A stretch of DNA of 64,000 bases from the NCBI RefSeq assembly GCF_000981765.1, contig NZ_CP010975.1:1674001-1738000 (forward strand), given 5' to 3'. The position numbers were made by a program, and so were the translations under genes. Under the pieces are notes generated by a model. It worked only from the letters and a program-made list of their open reading frames with translations. It searched no databases and was not told where the DNA came from. The first letter of the stretch is position 1. Each line of letters opens with the position of its first letter. Source of the stretch: Kangiella geojedonensis. Lineage in GTDB: Bacteria > Pseudomonadota > Gammaproteobacteria > Enterobacterales > Kangiellaceae. Shown piece by piece: positions 36,096 to 46,781 of this stretch.

Positions 36096-37673
36096 TTATT
36101 CCCACTCAATAGTTGCTGGAGGCTTCGACGAAATATCATAAGTAACCCTCGAAATACCATCAACTTCATTGATAATTCTGCCTGAAACCAGCTCTAGGAA
36201 CTCATATGGTAAGTGCGCCCAGCGAGCAGTCATAAAGTCGATAGTTTCAACCGCACGAAGTGCTACGACGTAGTCATACTTACGGCCGTCGCCCATCACA
36301 CCCACAGAGCGCACCGGCAAGAACACCGTAAACGACTGACTGGTTTTATGGTACAAGTCATGCTTGTACAGCTCTTCGATGAAGATGGCATCTGCGCGAC
36401 GTAATAAGTCAGCATATTCTTTCTTCACTTCACCCAAAATGCGCACACCTAGGCCTGGGCCTGGGAATGGATGACGGTACAACATGTCATAAGGAAGCCC
36501 TAGCTCTAAACCAATTTTGCGCACTTCGTCTTTAAACAATTCGCGTAGTGGTTCGACAAGCTTAAGCTCCATCGTTTCTGGTAAGCCGCCTACATTGTGA
36601 TGAGACTTGATGACGTGAGCTTTACCGGTTTTAGCACCTGCAGACTCAATCACGTCAGGGTAAATGGTACCTTGAGCAAGCCACTTAGCATTCGTTAATT
36701 TTTTCGATTCTTCATCAAAAATATCAACGAAAACTTTGCCAATAATTTTACGCTTAGCTTCTGGCTCATCAACGCCTTTCAGTTCGTCCAAGAAGCGATC
36801 TTCCGCGTCAATACGAATAATGTTTAGACCAAAGTTATCGCCAAACATCGCCATCACTTGATCCGCTTCATTTAGACGCAATAAACCGTTATCAACAAAA
36901 ACACAGGTTAGCTTGTCGCCAATGGCACGGTGTAACAGCATTGCAGTTACTGATGAGTCAACGCCACCAGATAAACCTAGAACAACTTCATCATCACCGA
37001 CTTGTTCTTTAATCTGCTCAATAGCATCATCAATAATATTTTCAGCAGTCCATAAGCGCTCACAACCACAAATCTCGGTGACGAAACGCTCTAACATACG
37101 GCCACCCTGCTTAGTGTGAGTCACTTCTGCGTGAAACTGGATGCCGTAAAACGGTTTTTCTTTATGGGCCATTGCCGCGATAGGCGCATTATCGCTAGAA
37201 GCGATTACTTCAAAGCTCTCAGGAACTTCAAGAACTTTATCACCATGACTCATCCAGACGTCGAGCAATGCTTTACCTTCAGTATTGAATCGATCTTCGA
37301 TACCATCCAACAGTGCGTTAGGGGTATTGATGAACACTTCCGCGTAACCAAACTCGCGCTTATCGGAGCCACCAACTTTACCGCCAAACTGATAGGCCAT
37401 AGTCTGCATACCGTAACAAATACCCAACACAGGAATATTCAATTCAAATACTAGCTCCGGTGCTCTTGGTGTACCTTCGCCTGATACAGACTCAGGCCCA
37501 CCGGATAGGATAATGCCCTGAGGGTTAAACTCACGGATGTACTCGTCGCTAACATCAAAAGGCACCAACTCACAGTAAACGCCAATTTCACGTACTCGAC
37601 GTGCAATAAGCTGTGTGTACTGAGAACCAAAGTCCAAAATCAATATACGATGATCATGAATATCTGTTTGCAT
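36096..37673 (-). CDS. guaA: GMP synthase (glutamine-hydrolysing)
   Basis: GuaA makes GMP from XMP, ATP and glutamine. The 525 residues show the class I glutamine amidotransferase domain with nucleophile Cys in [16 protein letters not shown] (near 86) and the His-Glu pair in [11 protein letters not shown]; the ATP pyrophosphatase P-loop [14 protein letters not shown] (near 235); and the dimerisation domain ending [15 protein letters not shown]. Length is normal. It follows guaB on the same strand with an intervening hairpin terminator, so guaA expression may depend on read-through or a separate promoter. Confidence 0.97.
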   Translation of the reverse strand: MQTDIHDHRILILDFGSQYTQLIARRVREIGVYCELVPFDVSDEYIREFNPQGIILSGGPESVSGEGTPRAPELVFELNIPVLGICYGMQTMAYQFGGKVGGSDKREFGYAEVFINTPNALLDGIEDRFNTEGKALLDVWMSHGDKVLEVPESFEVIASSDNAPIAAMAHKEKPFYGIQFHAEVTHTKQGGRMLERFVTEICGCERLWTAENIIDDAIEQIKEQVGDDEVVLGLSGGVDSSVTAMLLHRAIGDKLTCVFVDNGLLRLNEADQVMAMFGDNFGLNIIRIDAEDRFLDELKGVDEPEAKRKIIGKVFVDIFDEESKKLTNAKWLAQGTIYPDVIESAGAKTGKAHVIKSHHNVGGLPETMELKLVEPLRELFKDEVRKIGLELGLPYDMLYRHPFPGPGLGVRILGEVKKEYADLLRRADAIFIEELYKHDLYHKTSQSFTVFLPVRSVGVMGDGRKYDYVVALRAVETIDFMTARWAHLPYEFLELVSGRIINEVDGISRVTYDISSKPPATIEWE

Positions 37674-37729
37674 CTTCTTACCTTTCTAGGTTAGCTAGCT
37701 ACAACACGCTACACGCGTATCGTTTAAAA

Positions 37730-37763
37730 AATCAAAAAGCCGCAGGCTTAAAATCTGCGGCTT
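37730..37763 (-). terminator. Intrinsic terminator between guaB and guaA
   Basis: On the minus strand AGCCGCAG (37762-37755) pairs with CTGCGGCT (37745-37738) across a nine-base loop, followed by TTTTTGATTTTTT. It sits about 60 bases before the guaA ATG, so it either ends guaB mRNA or acts as an attenuator for guaA. Confidence 0.85.
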
Positions 37764-37865
37764 CGTTCACCTGTCTTTATTAAGGTCGAACAACTTGTAG
37801 TTTCAAACCACACCTCTTGCAAACTAAAGTTTTCGAGAGCGAGGTAGAACTTTACGGAACTGCGC

Positions 37866-37912
37866 AGTTTACTGAAGTAAGTGAGCATGATTGAGTAAAA
37901 TTCTAACAATGC
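37866..37912. repeat. Intergenic repeat (copy B) between guaB and guaA
   Basis: AGTTTACTGAAGTAAGTGAG (then CAT), followed by GATTGAGTAAAATTC and TAACAATGC. It aligns in the first 23 bases with 52937-52959 (19 of 23 identical by eye), and the remainder is also similar. Confidence 0.5.
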
Positions 37913-37936
37913 TATCGGACACTTTAGGCAGCAAAG

Positions 37937-39397
37937 TTATACGCGGTAGTTTGGCGCCTCTTTTGTGATCGACACATCATGCACATGACTCTCGCTCATA
38001 CCGGCACTGGTCACTCGAACAAACTGTGCTTTAGTACGAACATCTTCAATAGTCTTGCAACCGGTTAAACCCATGCTTGAGCGTAAGCCACCCATCATTT
38101 GATGGACAATCTGCGTCATGCTTCCTTTGTAAGGAACACGGCCTTCAATACCTTCAGGAACAAGTTTATCCGCTGCATTTGAGCTTTGGAAGTAACGATC
38201 CGCAGAGCTGTTTTTCTGTGACATAGCGCCCAAAGAGCCCATACCACGGTACGACTTGTATGAACGGCCTTGGTATAACTCAACTTCACCAGGCGCTTCT
38301 TCTGTGCCAGCTAACATTGAGCCGACCATAACGCTATAAGCACCAGCTGCAATCGCTTTACACATATCACCAGAGAAGCGGATACCGCCATCAGCGATGA
38401 ACGGAATACCTGTGCCTTCAAGTTCTTTAGCAACACTCGATATCGCAGAGATTTGCGGTACGCCAACACCCGTTACGATACGTGTTGTACAAATAGAGCC
38501 TGGGCCGATACCAACTTTCACACCATCAGCGCCAGCATCAACGAGTGCACGAGCACCAGCGCCGGTAGCCACGTTACCGCCGATGACTTGTTTGTCTGGA
38601 TAATTGTCTTTAACCCACTTAACGCGGTCGAGCACACCTTGTGAGTGCCCATGAGACGTATCAACAAGAATGATATCTACCCCAGCTTCTACGATAGCCG
38701 ATACACGATCAGGGGTTTCAGCGCCCGTTCCAACTGCGGCACCGACACGTAAATGACCATAGCGATCTTTACAAGCATTGGGTTTGGTTTCTGCGTTGTT
38801 AATATCTTTGACCGTGATTAGACCTTTCAAATCAAAGTTATCATTAACAACCAGTAGTTTTTCAATTCGGTTGGTGTGCAACTTGTCCAAGATTTCCTCT
38901 TGGCTTGCACCTTCCTGAACGGTGACTAAGCGCTCTTTTGGCGTCATGACAGACGATACAGGTTGTCCATCACGAGTTTCAAAGCGAATATCACGGTTCG
39001 TCACAATACCAACAAGCTGATCGCCTTCTACTACAGGCATACCTGAAATACCATGCTGCGCAGTCATATGTTTTAACTGGCCAATGGTTGTATCAGGAGT
39101 CACAGTAATGGGATCGCTAACGATACCGCTTTCGTATTTTTTCACGCGGCGAACATGTTCAGCCTGTTGCTCGATAGACATATTCTTGTGAATGAAGCCC
39201 ATCCCACCTTCTTGCGCTAACGCAATAGCAAGACTTGATTCTGTCACAGTATCCATCGCGGCGGAAACAAGTGGAATATTTAGAGCGAACTCACGGGTGA
39301 TTTTAGTACGCAAATCAGCATCAGCTGGAAGGACGGTAGAATGTCCTGGTACTAATAAAACATCGTCAAAGGTTAGAGCTTCCTCTATAATGCGCAT
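37937..39397 (-). CDS. guaB: Inosine-5'-monophosphate dehydrogenase
   Basis: GuaB oxidises IMP to XMP, the first step towards GMP. The frame is open from GTG at 39409, but the family N-terminus [20 protein letters not shown] starts at 39397, giving 486 residues. The catalytic loop [18 protein letters not shown] (near 300, Cys nucleophile) and two CBS domains (about 95-200, with [12 protein letters not shown] and [10 protein letters not shown]) are clear. The C-terminus has the [11 protein letters not shown] flap. The gene diverges from xseA. Confidence 0.97.
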   Translation of the reverse strand: MRIIEEALTFDDVLLVPGHSTVLPADADLRTKITREFALNIPLVSAAMDTVTESSLAIALAQEGGMGFIHKNMSIEQQAEHVRRVKKYESGIVSDPITVTPDTTIGQLKHMTAQHGISGMPVVEGDQLVGIVTNRDIRFETRDGQPVSSVMTPKERLVTVQEGASQEEILDKLHTNRIEKLLVVNDNFDLKGLITVKDINNAETKPNACKDRYGHLRVGAAVGTGAETPDRVSAIVEAGVDIILVDTSHGHSQGVLDRVKWVKDNYPDKQVIGGNVATGAGARALVDAGADGVKVGIGPGSICTTRIVTGVGVPQISAISSVAKELEGTGIPFIADGGIRFSGDMCKAIAAGAYSVMVGSMLAGTEEAPGEVELYQGRSYKSYRGMGSLGAMSQKNSSADRYFQSSNAADKLVPEGIEGRVPYKGSMTQIVHQMMGGLRSSMGLTGCKTIEDVRTKAQFVRVTSAGMSESHVHDVSITKEAPNYRV

Positions 39398-39458
39398 AGG
39401 GTGTACCACGTATTATTTAAGCGCCAGAGCGACAGGCACTGGCTAGATGAAGCGCGTT

Positions 39459-39488
39459 ATTATAACGTGTCTGTACAGCACAGGTAAA
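39459..39488 (-). promoter_or_regulatory. Candidate promoter of guaB
   Basis: On the minus strand TTTACC (39488-39483), 18 bases, TATAAT (39464-39459), within the symmetric context CGTTATAATAACG. The mRNA leader would be about 55 bases. No PurR-type operator was seen. Confidence 0.5.
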
Positions 39489-39527
39489 TAGAAAAACAAC
39501 TAAATAACCAATTTCGACGTCCACATT

Positions 39528-40877
39528 ATGATTAAACCGCTTTTAGAACCGCAAGAACCGACAGAACAACGTAAAATTTACAGCGTCACCGAACTTGCGC
39601 TGAACGTTCGACGACAACTTGAAAAAGAAATTGGTCAAATATGGATCACTGGAGAAATCTCGAACTTAGCGACACCTCGCTCAGGTCATTGGTATTTTAC
39701 ACTAAAAGACGCAGACTCTCAGCTTCGGTGCGCCATGTTCAAAAACCGGAATCGCAGCGCACGCTTCACTCCTGAAGACGGCCAACAAGTGCTGATGCGC
39801 GCCAAAATTAGTCTGTATGAGCCGCGTGGCGATCTACAGCTTATTGGCGAGTATATGGAGCCTGCTGGTGAAGGCGCTTTGCAAATTGCCTTCAATCGCC
39901 TCAAAGAAAAGCTGAATAATGAAGGATTGTTTGCCGAAGAGCTCAAGCGTTCGATTCCAAGCTTGCCACGTAAGATTGGTATCATCACCTCACCAACTGG
40001 CGCAGCGATACGAGACGTTCTAACGGTACTAAATCGCCGCATGCCTCAAGTACCAGTGATCGTATACCCGACACAAGTCCAAGGTGAAAAAGCGGCAAAA
40101 AGTATCGTCGAACAGTTACATGTTGCTAACCAACGCGCTGAATGCGATGTGCTGTTAGTGACTCGTGGCGGTGGCTCGCTCGAAGACATGTGGTGCTTCA
40201 ATGATGAAAAGTTGGCTCGAGAAATCCGTGCCAGCCATATTCCAGTGGTATCAGCTGTTGGCCATGAGGTAGACACCTCTATCAGCGACTTAGTTGCCGA
40301 CCTCAGAGCACCAACACCCTCTGCAGCAGCAGAACTACTGGTGCCGAACCGTATGGACATTAGGCACAAGTTTCAAAGCTTAGAGCGACGGTTAGTGAAT
40401 GAATTTCAACATAAACTTCAAATTCAACAAGCCCGTTTGGATAGACTCAGCGCCAAAATTGTTCACCCGAAACAGCGACTGGCTCAGAGCAAAACTGACT
40501 TGGAGCGCTTAACGAAGCTACTCAACAACGCTCAAAAGCGCTACTTAGAGAACAAATCTGTCAGCCTACAAAGCGCAACAACTCGTTTAGCAGGCTATAA
40601 ACCTCAAAAGCACTTACAAGAGTCAAAAGAAAAACTACATGCGAGGCAGAAACAGCTTCAGCAAGCCATTAATCAACAATTAAAAGAGTTCCGCCAAGAT
40701 TTTGTTTTGACTGCACAAAAACTCAATAATATCAGTCCTTTAGCTACATTAGAACGGGGTTACACTCTAACCACTGACGACAATGGTAAAGCTATAAGAA
40801 ATGCTGAGTCTGCAAAAAAAGCAAAGGTGTTGGTGACGAGATTTAGCGATGGTGAAGTAAGAAGTAAGCCTGAATAA
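39528..40877 (+). CDS. xseA: Exodeoxyribonuclease VII large subunit
   Basis: XseA with XseB degrades single-stranded DNA to oligonucleotides. The 449 residues start with the OB-fold domain (IWITGEISNLATPRSGHWYF, about 38-57, then LKDADSQLRCAMF), followed by the catalytic core with RKIGIITSPTGAAIRDVL and VTRGGGSLEDMWCFNDEKLA (about 205-224), then a long coiled coil. Length is normal. It is divergent from guaBA as in E. coli and convergent with der. Confidence 0.96.
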   Translation: MIKPLLEPQEPTEQRKIYSVTELALNVRRQLEKEIGQIWITGEISNLATPRSGHWYFTLKDADSQLRCAMFKNRNRSARFTPEDGQQVLMRAKISLYEPRGDLQLIGEYMEPAGEGALQIAFNRLKEKLNNEGLFAEELKRSIPSLPRKIGIITSPTGAAIRDVLTVLNRRMPQVPVIVYPTQVQGEKAAKSIVEQLHVANQRAECDVLLVTRGGGSLEDMWCFNDEKLAREIRASHIPVVSAVGHEVDTSISDLVADLRAPTPSAAAELLVPNRMDIRHKFQSLERRLVNEFQHKLQIQQARLDRLSAKIVHPKQRLAQSKTDLERLTKLLNNAQKRYLENKSVSLQSATTRLAGYKPQKHLQESKEKLHARQKQLQQAINQQLKEFRQDFVLTAQKLNNISPLATLERGYTLTTDDNGKAIRNAESAKKAKVLVTRFSDGEVRSKPE

Positions 40878-40892
40878 AGCTTACTTCTTAGT
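40860..40892 (+). terminator. Hairpin at the end of xseA
   Basis: AGAAGTAAGC (40860-40869) pairs with GCTTACTTCT (40879-40888), ten pairs around the stop codon, followed by TAGTAGTTATTT. The T tract is weak; probably shared with the convergent der transcript. Confidence 0.5.
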
Positions 40893-40894
40893 AG

Positions 40895-42310
40895 TTATTT
40901 CTTACCGAACTTCTTAATGGCCCGTTTCTTTTTCAAACGTTGACGACGAGACAGTTCACGGCTCTTATTGGTTTTATCGGCGAAGGGATTATCACCCTCT
41001 TTTGTTTCAAGACGAATTGGAGTGCCGATAAGGTTTAATTTCTTGCGGAAGAAGTTAATCAAATAGCGTTTATAGCTTTCTTGTAACTTACTGACCTGTT
41101 TACCATGAATAACGATCAACGGCGGATTGTGACCACCTGGGTGCGCATAACGCAATTTGATACGTCGACCCTTAATAGCAGGAGGCTGATGGCGATCATA
41201 GGCCTGCTCTAACAAACGCGTTAGTTGAGATGCTGACATTTCGACTAATGCGCTTTCCCACGCTTCATCAACAGACTCCCAAAGGTGCCCAACATTAGAG
41301 CCATGCAAAGCTGAAATAAAGTGAATTCGAGCAAAGTCTACAAAGCCTAATCGTCGGTCAATCTCTTGCTTAACCTCATCACGCTCCTCTTCAGTCATGC
41401 CATCCCACTTGTTAATGGCAATCACCATTGAGCGCCCCGCATCAATAATATGGCTGACTAAGCTAAGGTCCTGATCTGTAATAGGCTCACGGGCGTCCAT
41501 CACCATCACCACAACGTTAGCATCACCGATAGCTTGCAACGTTTTGAGTACAGAAAACTTTTCGACGGTTTCTTTAACTTTACCACGACGGCGAACACCC
41601 GCTGTATCAATTAAGGTGTAAGGCTTGCCTCGTCGCTCCATCTCAATATAAATACTGTCACGTGTTGTTCCTGGCATATCAAACACCACCACGCGCTCTT
41701 CACCCAGAAAACGATTAATCAGGGTCGATTTGCCCACGTTTGGTCGGCCTACCACAGCCAACTTCAGGCCACGAGCTTGCAGCTCTTCGATGGTTTGCTC
41801 GTCTTCATTAGCAGGAACAATCTCTAGACAATCTAGGACTTGATCAATCAAGGTAGAAACGCCACGGCCATGCTCAGCGGCAATACCCAAAATATTGCCA
41901 TAGCCAAAGCTATAGTATTCAGCGAGTGCGGCATCCGCATGGACGCCATCTACTTTGTTTACCACCAAAATCACAGGCTTTTGTTGACGGCGCAATTGCT
42001 CAGCGACATATTCGTCGGCCGCTGTCATGCCAGTTCTGGCATCAACCATGAACAACACAATATCAGCTTCTTCAACCGCTTGAAGCGATTGTTTCGCCAT
42101 GAGGTCATCAATCCCCTCTTCATCACCAGCGATACCGCCAGTATCCACCACGATAAAGGGCTGCCCTTTTAACTTGGCTTGGCCGTATTGACGATCTCGG
42201 GTTAATCCAGGAAGGTTAGCTACAAGGGCATCGCGCGACTTAGTCAGTCGATTGAATAACGTAGATTTGCCAACGTTGGGACGACCAACGAGCGCGATAA
42301 CAGGAAGCAT
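40895..42310 (-). CDS. der: Ribosome-assembly GTPase Der (EngA)
   Basis: Der has two tandem GTPase domains and is needed for 50S assembly. G1 motifs [14 protein letters not shown] (near 8) and [14 protein letters not shown] (near 185), each with its DTGG/DTAG and NKVD/NKWD partners, are visible, followed by the KH-like domain ending [11 protein letters not shown]. 471 residues, normal length. It is the last gene of the cluster ispG-hisS-yfgM-bamB-der, in the same order as E. coli. Confidence 0.97.
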   Translation of the reverse strand: MLPVIALVGRPNVGKSTLFNRLTKSRDALVANLPGLTRDRQYGQAKLKGQPFIVVDTGGIAGDEEGIDDLMAKQSLQAVEEADIVLFMVDARTGMTAADEYVAEQLRRQQKPVILVVNKVDGVHADAALAEYYSFGYGNILGIAAEHGRGVSTLIDQVLDCLEIVPANEDEQTIEELQARGLKLAVVGRPNVGKSTLINRFLGEERVVVFDMPGTTRDSIYIEMERRGKPYTLIDTAGVRRRGKVKETVEKFSVLKTLQAIGDANVVVMVMDAREPITDQDLSLVSHIIDAGRSMVIAINKWDGMTEEERDEVKQEIDRRLGFVDFARIHFISALHGSNVGHLWESVDEAWESALVEMSASQLTRLLEQAYDRHQPPAIKGRRIKLRYAHPGGHNPPLIVIHGKQVSKLQESYKRYLINFFRKKLNLIGTPIRLETKEGDNPFADKTNKSRELSRRQRLKKKRAIKKFGKK

Positions 42311-42315
42311 AAAAA

Positions 42316-43479
42316 TTACTCTTCAGAATCTTCTTCAACTTTGTTGAAGACATACATAAAACCAAAACGGCTGGTTAGAATCACTTCATCATCAGTGACG
42401 ATTGGCTTGTGAGCAAACCCATAATCATCTAAGTGATCACGCGCCACAATTTCACCTGTCGACTTATCTAAAAAGTGTACATAACCTTCAAAGTCGCCAA
42501 GTACCAAATCATCACCCAACTCTGCTGCTGCAGTAGGGCTACGATATTTTAACCCTTCTTGCTTCCAAGCAACGTCACCAGTGGTGCGGTTAATCGCAAC
42601 AACGGTACCATCGGTAGTGACGGCGTAAACTCTTAAAGTATCAACCAACAAGTCTTTTACCGTAGATAACTCTTCGCGCCATAAATAACGACCATTGCTT
42701 AAATCCATCGCAATAGCGTACCCATTATAACCAGCACCGTATAAAGTATCTCCGTATAAAACGGGAGTAGTATCCACGTCTACGATGCGAGAAATATCGG
42801 AGCTACCCCTTGGCGATGAAACTCGTTGCTCCCACAACAAATCACCAGAGTCTAAATTGAATGCCGCTAACTTACCGTTAGCAAACCCTGTTAAGACAAT
42901 GCCATTAGCAGTAAGCGGTGCCGATGTACCACGAATCGTTAAACTCGGTATAACACGATCATAAAACCACTCTTGGTCGCCATCCGTGCTGTCTAAAGCA
43001 AAGATTCTACCGTCAGCCGTTCTTACAACAACTTTAGTGCCTTCAATAGCTGGTTTTGCTAACACCTCACTAGACACGTCAGCACGCCACAGCTCAGAGC
43101 CGTCTTCAACATTTAAGACGATAACTTTAGCCTTTTTAGAACCGATAGCAACCAAACCAGCGTTAGCACTGATGCCGCCAGAAAGTGGCTCATTAAGCTC
43201 AACTTCCCAAGCAATATCGCCTGACTCACGATCGAATGCCGTTACCAGCCCTTTAATATCAGCCGTTATGATGTAATCATTCCAAACAGCTGGTGTTAAA
43301 TCATTAAACTTATCATCAGCGCCTTCGCCCACAGATTCAAACCAACGGACATCGATCTCAAACTGAGACTCCACATCTTGAAGTTCTGTCGGTTCATTGA
43401 CGACTTCGTCTGAACAGGCTGCAAGCAGTACGCAAGCTGCTAATGAAGTTAGTAATTTAGACTTAACGTTTAGTGTCAT
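42316..43479 (-). CDS. bamB: Outer-membrane assembly lipoprotein BamB
   Basis: BamB is the beta-propeller lipoprotein of the BAM complex that inserts beta-barrels into the outer membrane. The N-terminus [20 protein letters not shown] then ACSDE gives a lipobox with Cys22. The rest shows repeated PQQ-type blades such as [34 protein letters not shown] and GDVAWKQEG. 387 residues, normal length. It stands directly before der and after yfgM, 5 bases from der. Confidence 0.95.
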   Translation of the reverse strand: MTLNVKSKLLTSLAACVLLAACSDEVVNEPTELQDVESQFEIDVRWFESVGEGADDKFNDLTPAVWNDYIITADIKGLVTAFDRESGDIAWEVELNEPLSGGISANAGLVAIGSKKAKVIVLNVEDGSELWRADVSSEVLAKPAIEGTKVVVRTADGRIFALDSTDGDQEWFYDRVIPSLTIRGTSAPLTANGIVLTGFANGKLAAFNLDSGDLLWEQRVSSPRGSSDISRIVDVDTTPVLYGDTLYGAGYNGYAIAMDLSNGRYLWREELSTVKDLLVDTLRVYAVTTDGTVVAINRTTGDVAWKQEGLKYRSPTAAAELGDDLVLGDFEGYVHFLDKSTGEIVARDHLDDYGFAHKPIVTDDEVILTSRFGFMYVFNKVEEDSEE

Positions 43480-43518
43480 ATTTTATCCCGTTGTAGAATA
43501 CTCGATTCGTTTTATTAA

Positions 43519-44151
43519 TTATTTCTCGATTCCAAACTCAGATAGTCGCAATGCTAACAAAGGATGCGGCGCAGTCTGCGAAGCATCTCGGGCTTGAATA
43601 AAGGTGTTTTTAGCCGCCTCACGGTCGCCTTTTGCCAGTTGAGCTTCGCCCTTGACCATCAAAGCACTGGCTTTATAGGCTTCAGAAGTAACCGCATCAA
43701 CTTCAGCAATAGCTGCATCATACTGTTCTTGAGCTAACAAGATTCGAGCTAAACGAACCTGTGCTACAGGAGCAAAGGTCTTGTTACCTTGGTCAACAAC
43801 CCAACGTAATTGTTCCATAGCTGCATCAAAATTATCGCTAGAGACCTCTAGTTCAGCTAACTTTAATGCTGCTAATGCTGCATAGGTTGAGCTACTAAAG
43901 TCTTGTTTTAGTGTCTCAGCTTTTTCGACAAATTCAGTTTGATCATCACTGCCCGCCACAATGTTGTTAAAAGCTTCTGCATATTGCGCAGAGGCAGCTT
44001 CAGCTTGTGCGACTTTATGATCTTTGTAGTAATCCCAACCGAAAATACCACCAAAACCGATAACCGCCCCCAAGATAATGGCTTTACCGTTTTCTTTCCA
44101 AAAGGTTTTTATCGCTTCGACCTGTTGTTCTTCTGTTTCATACTGAGCCAT
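43519..44151 (-). CDS. yfgM: YfgM family periplasmic TPR protein
   Basis: YfgM is a membrane-anchored periplasmic TPR protein at the Sec translocon, linked with PpiD and with stress control in E. coli. The 210 residues have a cytoplasmic N-terminus, one helix (AIILGAVIGFGGIFGWDYY, about 24-42) and TPR-like helices (FDAAMEQLRWVV, then QVRLARILLAQEQYDAAIAE). Length and position next to bamB-der and hisS are as in E. coli. Confidence 0.92.
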   Translation of the reverse strand: MAQYETEEQQVEAIKTFWKENGKAIILGAVIGFGGIFGWDYYKDHKVAQAEAASAQYAEAFNNIVAGSDDQTEFVEKAETLKQDFSSSTYAALAALKLAELEVSSDNFDAAMEQLRWVVDQGNKTFAPVAQVRLARILLAQEQYDAAIAEVDAVTSEAYKASALMVKGEAQLAKGDREAAKNTFIQARDASQTAPHPLLALRLSEFGIEK

Positions 44152-44170
44152 TACTGGTCTCCTAACTCTA

Positions 44171-45445
44171 TTACTGTTTAATTAATGATTTCAGCTGCTC
44201 TGCCACGTCCGACTGAGCTAACTGCAATTGATCTTTTTGCTCACGCAAGAATTTAACGCCAACCGTTTGTTCTTGCACTTCTTCCTCACCGATAACAAGC
44301 GCAATATCTGCACCACTTTTATCCGCGCGCTTAAATTGCTTTTTGAAATTACCTCCACCAAAGTTATTTCGCACTTTTAGTGTTGGTAACTCATCTCTTA
44401 GCTTTTCAGCTAACTGGATAGCATTAATTTCGGCAGCTTCACCTAACGCTACTATATAAACATCCGCTAACCTTGGTTTTATCGGCTCAATCTCTTCCAA
44501 CAAAGCAACAATTCGTTCGATACCCATCGCAAAGCCACTGGCCGTAGTTGCATGACCACCAAGCTGTTCAGTTAATCCATCATAACGACCGCCAGCACAT
44601 ATAGTCCCTTGCGCGCCTAGCTTATCAGTAATCCATTCAAAAACCGTGCGATTATAATAATCCAGACCTCGAACCAAATTCGTATTCACCTCATAGCAAA
44701 CACCATTAGCATCGAGTATGTCGCATAGCACCTTAAAGTGTTGCTCTGACTCTTCGTCTAAATGCTCCGAAAGCTTCGGCGCATCTTTAACTAACGCTTG
44801 CACCTCTGGATTCTTGCTATCCAAAATTCGTAGAGGGTTAGTAGTTAAACGACGCTGGCTGTCTTCATCAAGCTGCTCTTTAATCGGCTCTAAAAAGGCC
44901 ACTAACTTATCACGATATGCTGCTCGCGCCTCATTTGAACCTAAGGAATTAATCTCTAACCTTACTGAGTCAGCTAATCCCAACTCTTTCCATAAGCGCG
45001 CCGTCATCAAAATAAGTTCAGCATCAACATCAGCGCTCGCGATACCAAAGGTTTCTACACCTAACTGATGGAACTGTCTGTAACGCCCCTTTTGTGGACG
45101 TTCATGACGAAACATCGGCCCCATATACCACAAACGCTGTTCTTGGTTATAGAGCAGCCCGTGCTCAATGCCCGCACGCACACAGCTTGCCGTACCTTCT
45201 GGTCTTAAGCTTAAACTGTCGCCATTTCTATCCTCGAAGGTATACATCTCTTTTTCGACGATATCGGTCACTTCACCAACCGCTCGCTTAAACAGCTGGG
45301 TCTTCTCCACAATTGGCATACGAATTTCAGAGTAGCCATAACTCCCCATCAGACGACGGAGAATTGCCTCTAACTTCTGCCAATATGGAGTCTGTTCCGG
45401 CAAGGTATCATTCATGCCGCGAATTGCTTGAATTTTTTGCGCCAA
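44171..45445 (-). CDS. hisS: Histidyl-tRNA synthetase
   Basis: A class II synthetase of 424 residues. Motif 1 is near [19 protein letters not shown], motif 2 is [20 protein letters not shown] (about 110-129), and the histidine-specific signatures [15 protein letters not shown] and CAGGRYDGL follow; motif 3 is GFAMGIERI. The C-terminal anticodon domain includes [18 protein letters not shown]. It lies in the cluster between ispG and yfgM. Confidence 0.97.
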   Translation of the reverse strand: MAQKIQAIRGMNDTLPEQTPYWQKLEAILRRLMGSYGYSEIRMPIVEKTQLFKRAVGEVTDIVEKEMYTFEDRNGDSLSLRPEGTASCVRAGIEHGLLYNQEQRLWYMGPMFRHERPQKGRYRQFHQLGVETFGIASADVDAELILMTARLWKELGLADSVRLEINSLGSNEARAAYRDKLVAFLEPIKEQLDEDSQRRLTTNPLRILDSKNPEVQALVKDAPKLSEHLDEESEQHFKVLCDILDANGVCYEVNTNLVRGLDYYNRTVFEWITDKLGAQGTICAGGRYDGLTEQLGGHATTASGFAMGIERIVALLEEIEPIKPRLADVYIVALGEAAEINAIQLAEKLRDELPTLKVRNNFGGGNFKKQFKRADKSGADIALVIGEEEVQEQTVGVKFLREQKDQLQLAQSDVAEQLKSLIKQ

Positions 45446-45577
45446 AATCTATCCCTATCCGTTCAAGTGATATTTTTTGTGAAAGTGCGAAATTATAGCG
45501 AATTTGGCGAAAAACAGTAGTTATTTCGCCGTTTTTTCAGAAATTATAGAGCCAGACAGCCTCTATCCAGACAATAA

Positions 45578-46717
45578 TTATTTAACTTCTTCGATAGGTA
45601 GCTGTTCAGCACCCTTAGTTTTTTCGTCTGTCCGCTCTTTTTTAGCGGCAATTTGAGCACGAATTCGGGCTTCTAATTCATCAACCAGGTCCTCATTCGC
45701 TACTTTGTGGCTTTTTTCACCGTCTTGGTACAGCATGCTCTTTTTAAAGCCGCCAGTTAAGCCCACTGACACTTCTTTCGCTTCACCTGGGCCGTTTACA
45801 ACACAACCAATAACGGCAACATCTAAGTGCTCATTAACGTCTTCAAGACGCTCCTCAAGCGCATTGACGGTCTTAATCACGTCAAATTGCTGGCGAGAAC
45901 AAGAAGGACAAGCAATAAGGTTAATACCACGTTGACGTAAACCCAAGCTTTTTAAAATATCAAAGCCCACTTTAACTTCTTCCACAGGATCCGCTGCTAA
46001 AGATATGCGAATGGTATCACCAATACCTTCCGCCAAAAGCATTCCCAACCCAACCGATGATTTCACCGTACCGGAGCGGAAGCTACCAGCCTCCGTAATA
46101 CCTAAATGCAGGGGATTATCGATTTCTTTGGCTAAGATTCTATAGGCCGCCACGGTCATGTAAACGTCCGATGCTTTAAGGCTGATTTTGTAATCTTTAA
46201 AGTTATAACGCTCTAAGATATCGATATGACGATAAGCAGACTCAACCAAAGCTTCTGGCGTTGGCTCACCGTATTTTTCCTGAAGGTCTTTCTCCAAGGA
46301 GCCAGCGTTGACACCAATACGGATCGGAATATTACGAGCTTTCGCCGCATCAACCACTGCCTTCACACGCTCTTCAGCGCCGATATTACCCGGGTTAATT
46401 CGTAAGCAATCCACTCCGTATTCAGCAACTTTTAACGCTATGCGATAATCGAAATGAATGTCTGCAACCAAAGGAACTGGAGATTGCTTTTTAATCTCTT
46501 TAAAGGCTTCAGCAGCTTTCATGGTTGGCACTGACACTCGAACGATGTCAGCTCCAGTATTGGCTAGAGCCTGTATTTGCTTCACCGTAGCTTCAACGTC
46601 ATTTGTGTCAGTATTGGTCATGCTTTGTACTGCGATGGGCGCATCACCGCCCACTGGTACGTTACCAACCATAATTTGACGGGATTTACGACGTTGAATC
46701 CAAGAAGGGTTATTCAT
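45578..46717 (-). CDS. ispG: 4-hydroxy-3-methylbut-2-enyl-diphosphate synthase
   Basis: IspG (GcpE) catalyses the penultimate step of the MEP isoprenoid pathway with a 4Fe-4S cluster. The 379 residues carry the TIM-barrel start [20 protein letters not shown], and the cluster Cys residues in [14 protein letters not shown] (CPSC) and [13 protein letters not shown] (third Cys). Slightly longer than E. coli at the C-terminus ([15 protein letters not shown]). Cotranscribed with rodZ, pilF and rlmN upstream. Confidence 0.96.
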   Translation of the reverse strand: MNNPSWIQRRKSRQIMVGNVPVGGDAPIAVQSMTNTDTNDVEATVKQIQALANTGADIVRVSVPTMKAAEAFKEIKKQSPVPLVADIHFDYRIALKVAEYGVDCLRINPGNIGAEERVKAVVDAAKARNIPIRIGVNAGSLEKDLQEKYGEPTPEALVESAYRHIDILERYNFKDYKISLKASDVYMTVAAYRILAKEIDNPLHLGITEAGSFRSGTVKSSVGLGMLLAEGIGDTIRISLAADPVEEVKVGFDILKSLGLRQRGINLIACPSCSRQQFDVIKTVNALEERLEDVNEHLDVAVIGCVVNGPGEAKEVSVGLTGGFKKSMLYQDGEKSHKVANEDLVDELEARIRAQIAAKKERTDEKTKGAEQLPIEEVK

Positions 46718-46781
46718 ATTACTCGGTTCTCACTTGCCACAACCATCAGTGGCGAAAGACATTGATAAAAAATATAAAACG

